NCBI GenBank assembly: GCA_019321725.1
Contig: JAGSPU010000409.1
Coordinates: 124,001 to 188,000 of the forward strand
Direction: 5' to 3'
DNA from: Paulownia fortunei
Lineage: Eukaryota > Streptophyta > Magnoliopsida > Lamiales > Paulowniaceae
Length of the DNA: 64,000 bases
Shown: piece after piece, positions 63,901 to 64,000 of the stretch
Position numbering within the stretch: position 1 is the stretch's first letter
Layout of the letters: every line of letters starts with the position of its first letter
Notes under the pieces: generated by a model
Database searches by the model: none
What the model was told of the DNA's origin: nothing
Seen by the model: only the letters and a program-made list of their open reading frames with translations
Made by a program: the position numbers and the translations under genes

Positions 63901-64000
63901 GTCATGCTTTGCAAATGCTGACAGTCTTTCTACTGAATTTGCTGGTGGGGCTGTACATATATTGATGGATATGCTGAATGACGATTCAGTGGTTGTCCGA
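60955..64000 (+). CDS. SIEL-like protein (Integrator subunit 4 homolog), 5' part
   Basis: Four exons are visible: 60955-61596, 62645-62725, 63408-63641 and 63885 to beyond the window, all phase 0. The start MEHRLLSDVDRTLD follows a CT-rich leader. The product is made of HEAT/ARM-type helical repeats: LTKDPYPYIREAALDGLVML, AENSVRCSAVRAVSEWGQLL, VRDTDVEIRVAAFNALGKF and LNDDSVVVR. This pattern fits plant SIEL, an endosome- and nucleus-associated partner of SHORT-ROOT that also resembles Integrator INTS4, a scaffold in snRNA 3'-end processing. Exon 4 breaks frame: after CHALQMLTV (to 63926) the conserved STEFAGGAVHILMDMLND continues one base out of frame from 63929. Otherwise a stop follows within 20 codons. 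A missing base near 63926-63929 is the likely cause. Confidence 0.87.

Noticed and set aside
1..64000. tRNA, rRNA, snoRNA or CRISPR features
   Set aside because: Reading for the tRNA T-box (GGTTCRA), rRNA cores and regularly spaced repeats gave nothing convincing. Only MIR390 was supported among RNA genes.

Overview
The window is nuclear DNA from a flowering plant, most likely a eudicot. It has AT-rich intergenic DNA, many GT-AG introns, plant-specific families (TBL, BZR, IMK-type LRR kinase, PRA1-B, SIEL), a conserved plant microRNA gene, and typical plant repeats (Helitron, Tourist-like MITE, microsatellites). The species cannot be named from sequence alone.

Layout, left to right. 1-246 (+) is the 3' end of a TBL-type O-acetyltransferase gene. 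1690-2279 (-) is a two-exon gene for an unusually short BZR1/BES1-type DNA-binding protein. 4323-11125 (-) is a complete 18-exon BRCA2 gene with three visible BRC repeats and the C-terminal OB-fold region. About 7.5 kb of gene-free AT-rich DNA leads to a MIR390 precursor at 18921-19078 (+). 22414-34267 (+) is a 13-exon plastid MATE transporter gene of the DTX44 type; its 6-kb intron 8 holds a decayed Helitron helicase and diverged repeats. 37809-38840 (-) is an Abraxas-like subunit of the BRCC36 deubiquitinase complex. 40801-43672 (-) is an IMK2/IMK3-type LRR receptor pseudokinase. 47225-47889 (-) is a PRA1-B membrane protein. 49941-51445 and 52495-55550 (-) are tandem MIF/D-DT-like (MDL) genes, one with the C-terminus expected of a cytosolic form and one ending in the peroxisomal signal SKL. 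60955-64000 (+) is the 5' part of a SIEL/INTS4-like HEAT-repeat gene that runs off the window.

Exon structures were read by hand from splice sites, frame continuity and family conservation. BRCA2 (1169 aa), DTX44-like (560 aa), both MDL genes, the BZR-like gene and the Abraxas-like gene all assemble with consistent phases. In contrast, the LRR-kinase gene carries two apparent 1-base deletions, and PRA1 and SIEL one each. Three of these four lie in short single-base runs, which looks more like consensus (homopolymer) error than four independent mutations.

The genes do not form an operon-like system. Two proteins (BRCA2 and the Abraxas-like subunit) belong to DNA-repair biology, but they sit 27 kb apart with unrelated genes between, so I treat this as coincidence. 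I found no convincing new biological system. The most rewarding items are the MIR390 locus, the short BZR-like regulator, the MDL pair with split targeting, the Helitron-loaded intron, two GC-AG introns, and a 27-nt gt..ag segment inside BRCA2 exon 3.
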